A DNA stretch of 5,491 nucleotides from the NCBI GenBank assembly GCA_011526395.1, contig WTHW01000151.1, positions 1 to 5,491 of the forward strand, in the 5' to 3' direction. Of this stretch, positions 1-5,351 are shown piece after piece. The position numbers were made by a program, and so were the translations under genes. Under the pieces are notes generated by a model. That model had not been told where the DNA came from and ran no database searches. It saw only the letters and a program-made list of their open reading frames with translations. The DNA is from Alphaproteobacteria bacterium. GTDB taxonomy: Bacteria; Pseudomonadota; Alphaproteobacteria; Puniceispirillales; Puniceispirillaceae. Numbering within the stretch: the first letter of the stretch is position 1; every line of letters starts with the position of its first letter.

Positions 1-606
1 AATATGTGCTTCTCCAGCATATTGACCATCTTCTTCAGCTGATAAGATTGTTGTTCCAAGGTCTTTTAGTAGAAGCTCAGAGCGTCGTCTGCCATCAAAC
101 ACACGGTATTTACCATCACAAAGCCCATTTTTTTCAAGATCTTCAAGGGCTATCAACATAGCTGTATAAGGGTCTACTACATTGCGTAAAGTGGCTTTGC
201 GTAAAGGGTGAACTTCGCGTTGTTTTACCTCTGGCTCAACGGTGTAAATTGGCGTTTGTATACCTCTCGGCCAGGACATATCCACCTTATAGACTTCGTC
301 ATCATAGTTTGATTCTGAGGTGAATTCTGATGGTTTATAGGTGCCATTAACCCTCTCGCCAGTCAGTGTGTTTTTGCCCTCAAATTCATAGAGGAATGAC
401 AAGCTGCCTTCACTTTTGACAAAACCTTCAAACTGATAGCTGGTATCATCCATTTTCCACTTGGCAGTTGCTGAACCAAGATAAGTCCCGCCCCAATTGA
501 TTTTGTAGATGAGATTGTAATCTATATTTTCAATAGCGCGCGCAGTATTCAAAGATGTTGAAAGCATAATTAGAATGCTGCTCAAAAGAACCCGGTAAAA
601 TGACAT
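1..606 (-). CDS. DUF3108 domain protein, exported, 3' end cut by window edge
   Basis: Reading from an ATG at 606 gives 202 open codons to the left edge, so the C-terminus is missing. The N-terminus is a signal peptide: a short basic start, a hydrophobic stretch at residues 6-19, and an A-R-A cleavage site near residue 24. The mature part opens with YNLIYKINWGGTYLGSA and later has VVDPYTAML and CDGKYRVFDGRRR. This is the layout of the DUF3108 family of Gram-negative periplasmic or envelope proteins: a beta-rich start, a 'DP.TA' segment, then a Cys followed by a 'vFDGrRR' block. The biochemical role of the family is not established to my knowledge. It follows the M23 peptidase gene on the same strand after 74 bases, so shared transcription is possible. 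Only a weak GAAAG lies upstream as a ribosome site. Family assignment is by recalled motif pattern and fairly secure; function is unknown. Confidence 0.85.
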   Translation of the reverse strand, partial: MSFYRVLLSSILIMLSTSLNTARAIENIDYNLIYKINWGGTYLGSATAKWKMDDTSYQFEGFVKSEGSLSFLYEFEGKNTLTGERVNGTYKPSEFTSESNYDDEVYKVDMSWPRGIQTPIYTVEPEVKQREVHPLRKATLRNVVDPYTAMLIALEDLEKNGLCDGKYRVFDGRRRSELLLKDLGTTILSAEEDGQYAGEAHI

Positions 607-680
607 AAAACTTGGTCTTTCACTAAAGAAATGGATCACGATATTAAGATAAACTTTTTTGGCATGATTGCTAGCTTATT

Positions 681-1553
681 TCAATCATCGAATAATGTGA
701 GCGCTAGCTGAGGGTCAAGCCGCTTTTGTTGCCAGTTAATGCGCCAATCCAAATGAGGGCCAGTTGACCTGCCGCTAGACCCAACTGTGCCTATCACTTG
801 CCCTCGCTTCACAATATCGCCAACAGATAATGACATGCTCTCTAGGTGGAGCATTGTGGAAGAAATATTGAGGCCGTGATCAATGATGATTGTGCCGCCA
901 GTATAATATAAATCATCAGCCATCGTGATGATGCCATCAGCAGGCGCTAGAACAGGCGTTCCTTTGGCGGCTGCAATATCGATGCCATAATGCGGCGCTC
1001 TTGGCTGGCCATTCAGGATGCGTTGCGAGCCATATACACCAGTGATAATTCCCTTTGCAGGCCAGTCAAAACCTGATTTTGCAAAATCATCTTCATAGGA
1101 TAAATGGGCTCTTGCAGAGATGACAGCGTCTCTGTCACGCGCAATTCTATCAAGTGTTTCTTGAGGCGGTGATACGTATTTTTTGGCTAAGCCAGAGATG
1201 GATTGTGTCTCATACGCTCTTATCTGAGGTGTTATTTTAGTCTGATATATCTCACCGCTGTCATGGGTGATTTCAAGCAGTATAGTGTCTTGATCATCGC
1301 GATGAAAACCAAATGCAACATAACCAGAGGCGCTCATTGGCAAGGGCGTGCCATCTAAGCTTGCGCGTGCGCCTTGATTGAGCTGGGCAATTATCAACCC
1401 GCCTTGTATGGCTTCACCAAATTGTGACACAGCCCCTTCAATCGTTATTTTATCCGAAGCATTGGCACATGATAAAGATATGGTCATCGACAAAATGATG
1501 CCGAAAGCTTTTTTTAATTCTTGTTTTAAGCGATTTTGGCGAGATGGAAGCAT
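681..1553 (-). CDS. M23-family metallopeptidase (LytM-like), exported, HxD variant of the last zinc motif
   Basis: This 290-residue protein probably cuts peptidoglycan cross-links or helps activate an amidase in the periplasm. A basic start (RLKQELKK), a hydrophobic segment at about 17-28 and an A-N-A site near 32 form a signal peptide. Residues 33-130 are a beta-rich N-terminal region and about 130-160 are helical. The peptidase domain spans about 165-285: a GSQRI-NG-PR lead-in, HYGID with H188 and D192 as zinc ligands, MLHLES with H236, and GPHLDW with H267. The usual second His of the H-x-H motif is Asp269. I believe HLDW versions occur in related proteobacterial M23 proteins, so activity may be kept. 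I chose the ATG at 1553, which has GGAAAA upstream and a signal peptide directly after it. The frame stays open to a TTG at 1634, but that start would add 27 residues ahead of the signal peptide and cover the trxB promoter region. Confidence 0.88.
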   Translation of the reverse strand: MLPSRQNRLKQELKKAFGIILSMTISLSCANASDKITIEGAVSQFGEAIQGGLIIAQLNQGARASLDGTPLPMSASGYVAFGFHRDDQDTILLEITHDSGEIYQTKITPQIRAYETQSISGLAKKYVSPPQETLDRIARDRDAVISARAHLSYEDDFAKSGFDWPAKGIITGVYGSQRILNGQPRAPHYGIDIAAAKGTPVLAPADGIITMADDLYYTGGTIIIDHGLNISSTMLHLESMSLSVGDIVKRGQVIGTVGSSGRSTGPHLDWRINWQQKRLDPQLALTLFDD

Positions 1554-1591
1554 GTAAAATTTTCCATTTAAAAAATGAAGACGACATATCC

Positions 1592-1620
1592 TTGACATCA
1601 GATGTCTAGACAGGAATAAC
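1592..1620 (+). promoter_or_regulatory. Candidate sigma-70-type promoter of trxB
   Basis: A perfect TTGACA at 1592-1597 is followed after 17 bases by AATAAC at 1615-1620, which matches four of six bases of TATAAT. The start would fall near 1627, leaving about 50 bases of leader before the trxB ATG. The strength of the call rests on the -35 and the spacing; the -10 is weak. Confidence 0.5.
1594..1612. promoter_or_regulatory. Two overlapping palindromes in the trxB promoter spacer
   Basis: GACATCAGATGTC at 1594-1606 has two perfect 6-base arms around one central base. TGTCTAGACA at 1603-1612 is a perfect 10-base palindrome sharing four bases with it. Both sit between the candidate -35 and -10 of trxB, and upstream of the divergent M23 gene. 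Such placement suits a repressor or a redox-responsive regulator, but I cannot name the protein. Confidence 0.35.
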
Positions 1621-1677
1621 AAAATAACAGGCAATCTGTAAGCACTAACATATCAGCATAAAATTTAGGGGTAGATA

Positions 1678-2616
1678 ATGTCTGACGCTCATGAAAAACT
1701 TGTAATTATTGGCGCTGGTTCAGCTGGGTACACTGCCGCGATTTATGCAGCACGCGCGAACATGCAACCCGTTATCTACACAGGTCTTCAACCAGGCGGG
1801 CAGCTTACGATCACAACAGATGTTGAAAATTATCCGGGTTTTGCAGATGTGGTGCAGGGGCCATGGCTGATGAGCCAGATGGAAGCCCAAGCAGTGAATG
1901 TTGGCACGCGCATGGAATATGACATCATCACGCAGGTTGATTTTTCAAAGCGTCCTTTCACCCTTCACACAGATGGCGGCAAAGTGATTACAGCTGACAG
2001 CGTGATTATCGCAACTGGCGCGCAGGCGCGTTGGCTTGGTCTTGAATCTGAACAAACCTTTAATGGCAAGGGTGTTTCTGCTTGTGCAACTTGTGATGGT
2101 TTCTTTTACAGGGACAAAAAAGTGGTTGTTGTCGGTGGTGGCAACACAGCTGTCGAAGAAGCTCTATATTTGGCAAATATATGTGAATCTGTAACATTGG
2201 TTCATCGCCGCGATAGCTTGCGCGCAGAGCAAATCATGCAAGACAGGTTATTAAAGCACCCAAAAATCACAATGGCATGGAATCGTGTTGTTGACGAGGT
2301 GTTGGGCGATGATAAGGGGGTAACCTCTGTGCGTCTTGCATCAACAACAGGCGAAGATCCGACCGTTTTGGATGCTGATGGTTTGTTTGTGGCCATCGGT
2401 CACGACCCTGCAACAAAGCCATTTGATGGTGCGATTGCACTTGATGATGAGGGGTATATTGAGGTCACAACAGGCACCACTTTAACCTCTGTTGAAGGTG
2501 TGTTTGCTGCGGGTGACTGTGTTGATAAAACCTATCGCCAAGCGGTAACAGCGGCCGGCATGGGATGTATGGCAGCGCTAGATGCTGAACGCTACCTCAG
2601 CGCGCTTGAAGACTAA
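1678..2616 (+). CDS. trxB: Thioredoxin-disulfide reductase
   Basis: This cytoplasmic FAD enzyme uses NADPH to reduce oxidised thioredoxin, feeding ribonucleotide reduction and disulfide repair. The 312 residues match the normal length of bacterial low-molecular-weight TrxB. The FAD site begins with GAGSAG at 12-17, followed by GGQL at 40-43 and ENYPGF at 50-55. The redox-active CATC is at 136-139 (C136, C139) followed by DGFF. The NADPH domain has GGGNTA at 153-158 and HRRDSLRA at 176-183, whose arginines bind the 2'-phosphate. The C-terminal FAD segment has AAGD at 277-280 and YRQAVTAAG at 286-294. The ATG at 1678 has AGGGG six bases upstream. It is divergent from the M23 gene and ends 11 bases from the convergent cold-shock gene. 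No clear hairpin terminator is visible between them. Confidence 0.97.
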   Translation: MSDAHEKLVIIGAGSAGYTAAIYAARANMQPVIYTGLQPGGQLTITTDVENYPGFADVVQGPWLMSQMEAQAVNVGTRMEYDIITQVDFSKRPFTLHTDGGKVITADSVIIATGAQARWLGLESEQTFNGKGVSACATCDGFFYRDKKVVVVGGGNTAVEEALYLANICESVTLVHRRDSLRAEQIMQDRLLKHPKITMAWNRVVDEVLGDDKGVTSVRLASTTGEDPTVLDADGLFVAIGHDPATKPFDGAIALDDEGYIEVTTGTTLTSVEGVFAAGDCVDKTYRQAVTAAGMGCMAALDAERYLSALED

Positions 2617-2627
2617 GCTGATAAAGC

Positions 2628-3107
2628 TCACTGTTTTGCTATCACACGCACTTGCGTTGCTTGTGGGCCTTTACCATCATCGCTGACATATAAGAGCAAA
2701 TGTTGACCTTCACTAATGGTGCGCAATCCACATGCTTGTAATGTGCGTGTATGGATAAAGGCATCATAATTATCTTCATCATCTGTGATCTCAACAAAGC
2801 CATATCCCTTTTGCGCGTTGAAGAATTTTACAACGCCGCGCTTTTCATCATCTTCTGGGGTGGTATCGCTCGGCAAGGGGGGCGGTGCATCACGTCTGAC
2901 ACTTAGGATGCTTGTAATGGCAGGGCCATCATCACCCTCTGCCACTTCAATGCCAATGACATCGCCTGAATAGAGAAAGGTCAGCCCAAATTGTTCGAGG
3001 GCAGAACGATGAATGAATATTTCATCACCCTCAATATTAACAAACCCATAACCCCGGCGGTCATTATACCAAACCACCTCTCCTTGATTCAATCCAGCTT
3101 TAATCAT
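2628..3107 (-). CDS. Two-domain cold-shock (CSD) RNA-binding protein
   Basis: The 159-residue protein carries two cold-shock domains, single-stranded nucleic-acid-binding OB folds that can melt RNA structure or act as antiterminators in the cytoplasm. Domain 1 covers about residues 8-70, with RNP1 as GYGFV at 19-23 and RNP2 as IFIH at 30-33. An acidic, proline-rich linker at about 73-89 follows. Domain 2 covers about 90-157, with KGYGFV at 100-105 and AFIH at 116-119. Tandem CSD proteins of this size are common in alphaproteobacteria, unlike the roughly 70-residue single-domain CspA. I chose the ATG at 3107 because AGGTG stands four bases upstream and domain 1 begins soon after. A TTG at 3185 is also in frame, but its 26 extra residues match no CSD and would cover two hairpins. 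The gene follows pyrF by 109 bases. Whether it responds to cold or to growth phase is not shown by the sequence. Confidence 0.92.
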   Translation of the reverse strand: MIKAGLNQGEVVWYNDRRGYGFVNIEGDEIFIHRSALEQFGLTFLYSGDVIGIEVAEGDDGPAITSILSVRRDAPPPLPSDTTPEDDEKRGVVKFFNAQKGYGFVEITDDEDNYDAFIHTRTLQACGLRTISEGQHLLLYVSDDGKGPQATQVRVIAKQ

Positions 3108-3113
3108 GTCGCA

Positions 3114-3149
3114 CCTGACTGTCCAAATATAACGCTTTAGCCAGTCAGG
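3114..3149 (-). promoter_or_regulatory. Hairpin sequestering the Shine-Dalgarno of the cold-shock gene
   Basis: In the transcript, CCUGACUG (3149-3142) pairs perfectly with CAGUCAGG (3121-3114). After a single G/A mismatch the helix continues for five more pairs, CUAAA (3140-3136) with UUUGG (3127-3123), one being G-U. An 8-base loop closes it. The AGG of the ribosome site AGGUG lies in the 3' arm, and the ATG follows six bases after the stem. No U-run follows, so it is not an intrinsic terminator. It has the form of a translation-control element such as an RNA thermometer or a protein-opened leader. The pairing is seen directly; the function is inferred. Confidence 0.5.
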
Positions 3150-3153
3150 ATAG

Positions 3154-3191
3154 ATTTGGTTGGTAAATAAAAAGTTAAAATCCAACCAAAT
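3154..3191 (-). repeat. Perfect 10-base inverted repeat in the pyrF/cold-shock-gene gap
   Basis: On the minus strand ATTTGGTTGG (3191-3182) and CCAACCAAAT (3163-3154) are perfect complements around an 18-base AT-rich loop. It lies after the pyrF stop and just before the second hairpin. On the minus strand the 3' flank is CTATCC, not a T-run, so a Rho-independent terminator for pyrF is unlikely. It could protect the pyrF 3' end, mark an RNA processing site, or be part of the cold-shock leader. A poor promoter candidate overlaps: TTGTAA at 3222-3217 and TATTAT at 3197-3192, with a too-long 19-base spacer. Confidence 0.5.
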
Positions 3192-3216
3192 ATAATATTT
3201 TTATCTTAGGAGATGA

Positions 3217-4134
3217 TTACAATAATACAGATTGAAGAAGCTGTTTTTGTTCCAAGATAGCTTTCCTCACAGCCTGTTTGTAGCTTGCAAGGTCAGTTGC
3301 TTGTTTTGCCTCATCACAGAATATCAATCCGCGAGATGAGTTCACCAAGCCGCCTGTATGATGCCCATTGCTTTGCTCCAAAGCGATTGTGGCATGTGCT
3401 GGGCCAGCGCCTTGTGCCCCAAATCCCGGTATTAAGAAAGGTGCTTCTGGCAATATTTTACGCAAAGAGACAGCTTGCTCAGGGACAGTTGCGCCAGCGA
3501 CAATGCCAATTGATGATAAGCCTGATTCACCTGTCGCATTTGTAACGATTGGCTGAAGTTTGCGTGCCAGATGCTCATAGACAAGACTATCTTGCGATGC
3601 CTGTGTTATTGACAATTCTTGGATATCTGATGCGCCAGGGTTAGAGGTGCGAACCAAAATAAATAGACCAGAAGATGTTTGTTCTGCCCGTTTAATAAAG
3701 GGGTCTAGCGTATCAAGTCCCATCCATGGGTTAATTGTAAGCGCGTCACTTGGAAAAGGGGCATCATGGCCAAGATAGGCGTTTGCATAAGCCTCAGATG
3801 TTGAGCCTATATCACCTCTTTTGGCATCCATAATAACAAGCAGACCAGCTTCTTGTCCTGCTTTGGCCAATTCAGCTAATACAGCCATACCTTCAGGGCC
3901 ATAGGCTTCGAACATTGCAGCTTGTGGTTTTATGGCGGGGACAAGACCTTGTGCTGCCTCTACCAATGTTAAGGAAAAATCTCTTAAGCCACTAATTGAC
4001 GGCCTGCCATTGTCACAAAATAAAGGTGTCATCAAATTTTGATGAGGGTCTATGCCCATACATAAAGGCGTGCCTGTGTTTATCAGTGCAAGGGCAAGCC
4101 TATCTCCAAAAGATGATGAGGATGGTTGTGACAC
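3217..4134 (-). CDS. pyrF: Orotidine 5'-phosphate decarboxylase (longer 'type 2' form)
   Basis: This enzyme decarboxylates orotidine monophosphate to UMP, the last step of de novo UMP synthesis in the cytoplasm. The 305 residues fit the longer bacterial subfamily (about 270-310) rather than the E. coli-type enzyme of about 240. LCMGIDPH at 24-31 places the substrate aspartate at D29, and IKPQ at 68-71 places K70. The catalytic D-x-K-x-x-D is D103, K105 and D108 within MDAKRGDIGS. NPWMGLDTLDPF at 135-146, VRTSNPG at 161-167, GATVPEQ at 214-220, IPGFGAQGAG at 235-244 and NSSRG at 265-269 (phosphate binding) complete the pattern. The start codon is GTG at 4134, with AAAGGA eight bases upstream. 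It lies 23 bases after gapR, so it is probably the last gene of the DUF1244-gapR-pyrF operon. Confidence 0.95.
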   Translation of the reverse strand: MSQPSSSSFGDRLALALINTGTPLCMGIDPHQNLMTPLFCDNGRPSISGLRDFSLTLVEAAQGLVPAIKPQAAMFEAYGPEGMAVLAELAKAGQEAGLLVIMDAKRGDIGSTSEAYANAYLGHDAPFPSDALTINPWMGLDTLDPFIKRAEQTSSGLFILVRTSNPGASDIQELSITQASQDSLVYEHLARKLQPIVTNATGESGLSSIGIVAGATVPEQAVSLRKILPEAPFLIPGFGAQGAGPAHATIALEQSNGHHTGGLVNSSRGLIFCDEAKQATDLASYKQAVRKAILEQKQLLQSVLL

Positions 4135-4157
4135 AATATCTGTCCTTTTACTAAACC

Positions 4158-4409
4158 TTATTCTGCTGGCACGCCAAGGGCATCGCGATAAGTGCTAAGC
4201 AACATATCTTGCTCTGCTAGCAAGTCTTTATCCATGGCTCTAATTTTAATGATTTGGCGCATGACTTTTGGCTCGAATCCAGTTGCTTTTGCTTCAGCAT
4301 AGATATCTCTGATATCAGCCATTAGGGCTTTTTTTTCTTCTTCGAGACGCTCGATACGTTCAATATATTGGCGCAGTTGGTCTGCCCCTGTCTGTCCTGT
4401 CAGGCTCAT
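4158..4409 (-). CDS. gapR: GapR-family (DUF2312) DNA-binding nucleoid protein
   Basis: This 83-residue, highly charged helical protein matches the DUF2312 family. Caulobacter GapR, of about 89 residues, is the characterised member: it encircles overtwisted AT-rich DNA ahead of polymerases and helps topoisomerases. Visible landmarks are a first helix with QLRQYIERIERLEEEKKAL (about 11-29), then DIYAEAKATGFEPKVMRQII (about 35-54) and the basic IRAMDKD segment. The rest is a C-terminal helix ending in YRDALG. The long first helix suits coiled-coil oligomerisation. The ATG at 4409 has AGAGGA upstream at 4426-4421. That site overlaps the TAG stop of the DUF1244 gene and is 11 bases from the ATG, slightly far. 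This suggests translation coupled to the upstream gene. It lies between the DUF1244 gene and pyrF in a tight operon. Confidence 0.93.
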   Translation of the reverse strand: MSLTGQTGADQLRQYIERIERLEEEKKALMADIRDIYAEAKATGFEPKVMRQIIKIRAMDKDLLAEQDMLLSTYRDALGVPAE

Positions 4410-4424
4410 TGACTATTATGTCCT

Positions 4425-4733
4425 CTATGAATTGTTATGTGTTTTTTCAAAAGCTGCTTTTTGGTCTTCAGTCGCAGGTGTTTGATATTTATTTTTCCAT
4501 TCGTCATATGGCATGCCATAGATAATCTCTCTAGCACTTTCTTTGTCTAAGGATAAACCTTGTTCTTGCGCGGCTTCCATATACCATCTGGATAAACAAT
4601 TTCGGCAGAAACCAGACAAGTTCATCAAATCAATATTTTGGACATCTGTGCGTTCTTGCAAATGAGAGACGAGGCGGCGAAAGGCGGCAGCCTCTAGTTC
4701 TAATGTCTGTTGAGAAGTATGGTCTGATGACAT
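4425..4733 (-). CDS. DUF1244 family protein
   Basis: This small cytoplasmic protein of 102 residues belongs to the DUF1244 family, common in alpha- and gammaproteobacteria and of unknown function. The recognised core is AAAFRRLVSHLQERTD (15-30), NIDLMNLSGFCRNCLSRWY (33-51) and the segment AREIIYGMPYDEWKNKYQ (67-84). The C-x-x-C pair at C43 and C46 is a family hallmark and could be a metal or redox site, though I know of no proof. The C-terminal tail after about residue 86 is polar and probably unstructured. The ATG at 4733 has AAGG eight bases upstream. It is the first gene of the minus-strand run with gapR and pyrF, and its neighbour across the 210-base gap is the divergent mntR. Confidence 0.92.
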   Translation of the reverse strand: MSSDHTSQQTLELEAAAFRRLVSHLQERTDVQNIDLMNLSGFCRNCLSRWYMEAAQEQGLSLDKESAREIIYGMPYDEWKNKYQTPATEDQKAAFEKTHNNS

Positions 4734-4769
4734 TTTTCGTGCCTTATAAATGATAGGAAATCTCTGCGC

Positions 4770-4798
4770 ATGATATCTTCTAACAGCGAATTTGAAAA
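4770..4798 (-). promoter_or_regulatory. Candidate promoter of the DUF1244-gapR-pyrF operon
   Basis: On the minus strand TTTTCA (4798-4793) and TATCAT (4775-4770) are separated by 17 bases. They match four and five of six consensus bases respectively. Transcription would begin near 4763, giving a leader of about 30 bases that contains the AAGG ribosome site of the DUF1244 gene. This is the best candidate I could find on that strand in the gap, but it is not proven. Confidence 0.4.
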
Positions 4799-4849
4799 GA
4801 GTTGATAAGCGTTTTTAGTAGTGACAAAGAACTTTGCTTCGACTAAGTT

Positions 4850-4865
4850 TTTTGCATATGCAAAA
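4850..4865. promoter_or_regulatory. Perfect 16-base palindrome, candidate operator near mntR
   Basis: TTTTGCATATGCAAAA is its own reverse complement over all 16 bases. It lies in the divergent gap, 78 bases before the mntR ATG and 116 bases before the DUF1244 ATG. A second, imperfect inverted repeat (CAAAG-AA-CTTTG, 4825-4836) has its centre 27 bases away. DtxR/MntR repressors bind AT-rich palindromes of about this length, and regulator genes often control themselves. The sequence does not obviously match the E. coli MntR box, so the binding protein is open. Confidence 0.4.
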
Positions 4866-4912
4866 TTTCCTTGAGTGAAAATAGTTCAGCTGTTTTGATG
4901 AATTAGGTCTGC

Positions 4913-4940
4913 TTGGAAAACTGATTTGATTGGTTAAAAT
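4913..4940 (+). promoter_or_regulatory. Possible mntR promoter giving a leaderless mRNA
   Basis: TAAAAT at 4935-4940 matches five of six -10 bases and ends three bases before the mntR ATG. TTGGAA at 4913-4918 could be a weak -35 with a 16-base spacer. Transcription would then begin at or next to the ATG. No Shine-Dalgarno is visible upstream of that ATG; the nearest purine run, GGAAAA (4915-4920), is more than 20 bases away. An unseen promoter farther upstream remains possible. Confidence 0.3.
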
Positions 4941-4943
4941 GTT

Positions 4944-5351
4944 ATGGATGATTCAAAGTCAGCTGCAAAATTCGAACGCATTCGCAAAGCTCATCACTCT
5001 GAGGTGATGGAAGATTATGTCGAGATGATAGCCGATCTTATTGATGAGACTGGCGAAGCGCGCGCTGTCGATCTTGCCGCCCGATTTGGTGTCAAAAGCC
5101 CAACTGTAAATGCCACGGTACAAAGATTGCAACGTGAAGGCCTTGTGGACACAAAACCATATCGCTCGATTTTTCTAACTGATGAAGGCACAAAATTAGC
5201 GCAATCATGTAAAGAGCGTCATCAAATCGTACATGATTTCTTGGTATCACTTGGCGTGCCGAGCGATGTTGCGGATGCAGATGCTGAAGGTATGGAACAC
5301 CATATCTCAGACCTAACATTGTCTTTGTTTAAAAAAGCGACTCAATCTTAA
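4944..5351 (+). CDS. mntR: Manganese-responsive transcriptional regulator MntR (DtxR family)
   Basis: This 135-residue cytoplasmic protein is a Mn(II)-activated winged-helix dimer that usually represses manganese uptake genes and may control efflux. It aligns over nearly its whole length with my memory of E. coli MntR, lacking about the first 19 residues and the short tail. The DNA-binding domain covers about 20-80: LAARFGV (44-50), the recognition helix SPTVNATVQRL (52-62), and a wing ending in IFLTDEG (76-82). The dimer and metal domain has ERHQIV (91-96) and DAEGMEHH (113-120). The six ligands known from B. subtilis MntR (D8, E11, H77, E99, E102, H103) all appear with a constant offset of 16: D24, E27, H93, E115, E118 and H119. 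The metal site is therefore intact. No transporter gene (mntH or sit-type) lies beside it in this window. The ATG at 4944 has no clear ribosome site. Confidence 0.94.
   Translation: MDDSKSAAKFERIRKAHHSEVMEDYVEMIADLIDETGEARAVDLAARFGVKSPTVNATVQRLQREGLVDTKPYRSIFLTDEGTKLAQSCKERHQIVHDFLVSLGVPSDVADADAEGMEHHISDLTLSLFKKATQS

Noticed and set aside
664..688. Seven-base inverted repeat (ATGATTG / CAATCAT) around the M23 stop codon as a terminator
   Set aside because: The 11-base loop, AT-rich stem and lack of a T-run on either strand make a functional terminator unlikely.
1554..1634. N-terminal extension of the M23 peptidase from a TTG codon at 1634
   Set aside because: It would put 27 extra residues before a clear signal peptide, has no good ribosome site, and would cover the trxB promoter region. 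The ATG at 1553 is better placed.
2202..2396. Minus-strand open frame inside trxB
   Set aside because: It is antisense to a clearly conserved enzyme and its translation is low-complexity with no recognisable domain.
3108..3185. N-terminal extension of the cold-shock protein from a TTG codon at 3185
   Set aside because: The added 26 residues resemble no cold-shock domain, and the ATG at 3107 has AGGTG at a good distance. The extension also coincides with two inverted repeats better explained as leader RNA.
3285..3556. Plus-strand open frames inside pyrF
   Set aside because: Both are antisense to conserved catalytic segments of pyrF and have no protein-like features.
4992..5009. Inverted repeat CATCAC / GTGATG near the start of mntR
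   Set aside because: It lies inside well-conserved coding sequence and has only six base pairs, so codon content explains it.
5092..5319. Minus-strand open frame inside mntR
   Set aside because: It is antisense to the MntR DNA-binding and metal domains and has a composition unlike a real protein.
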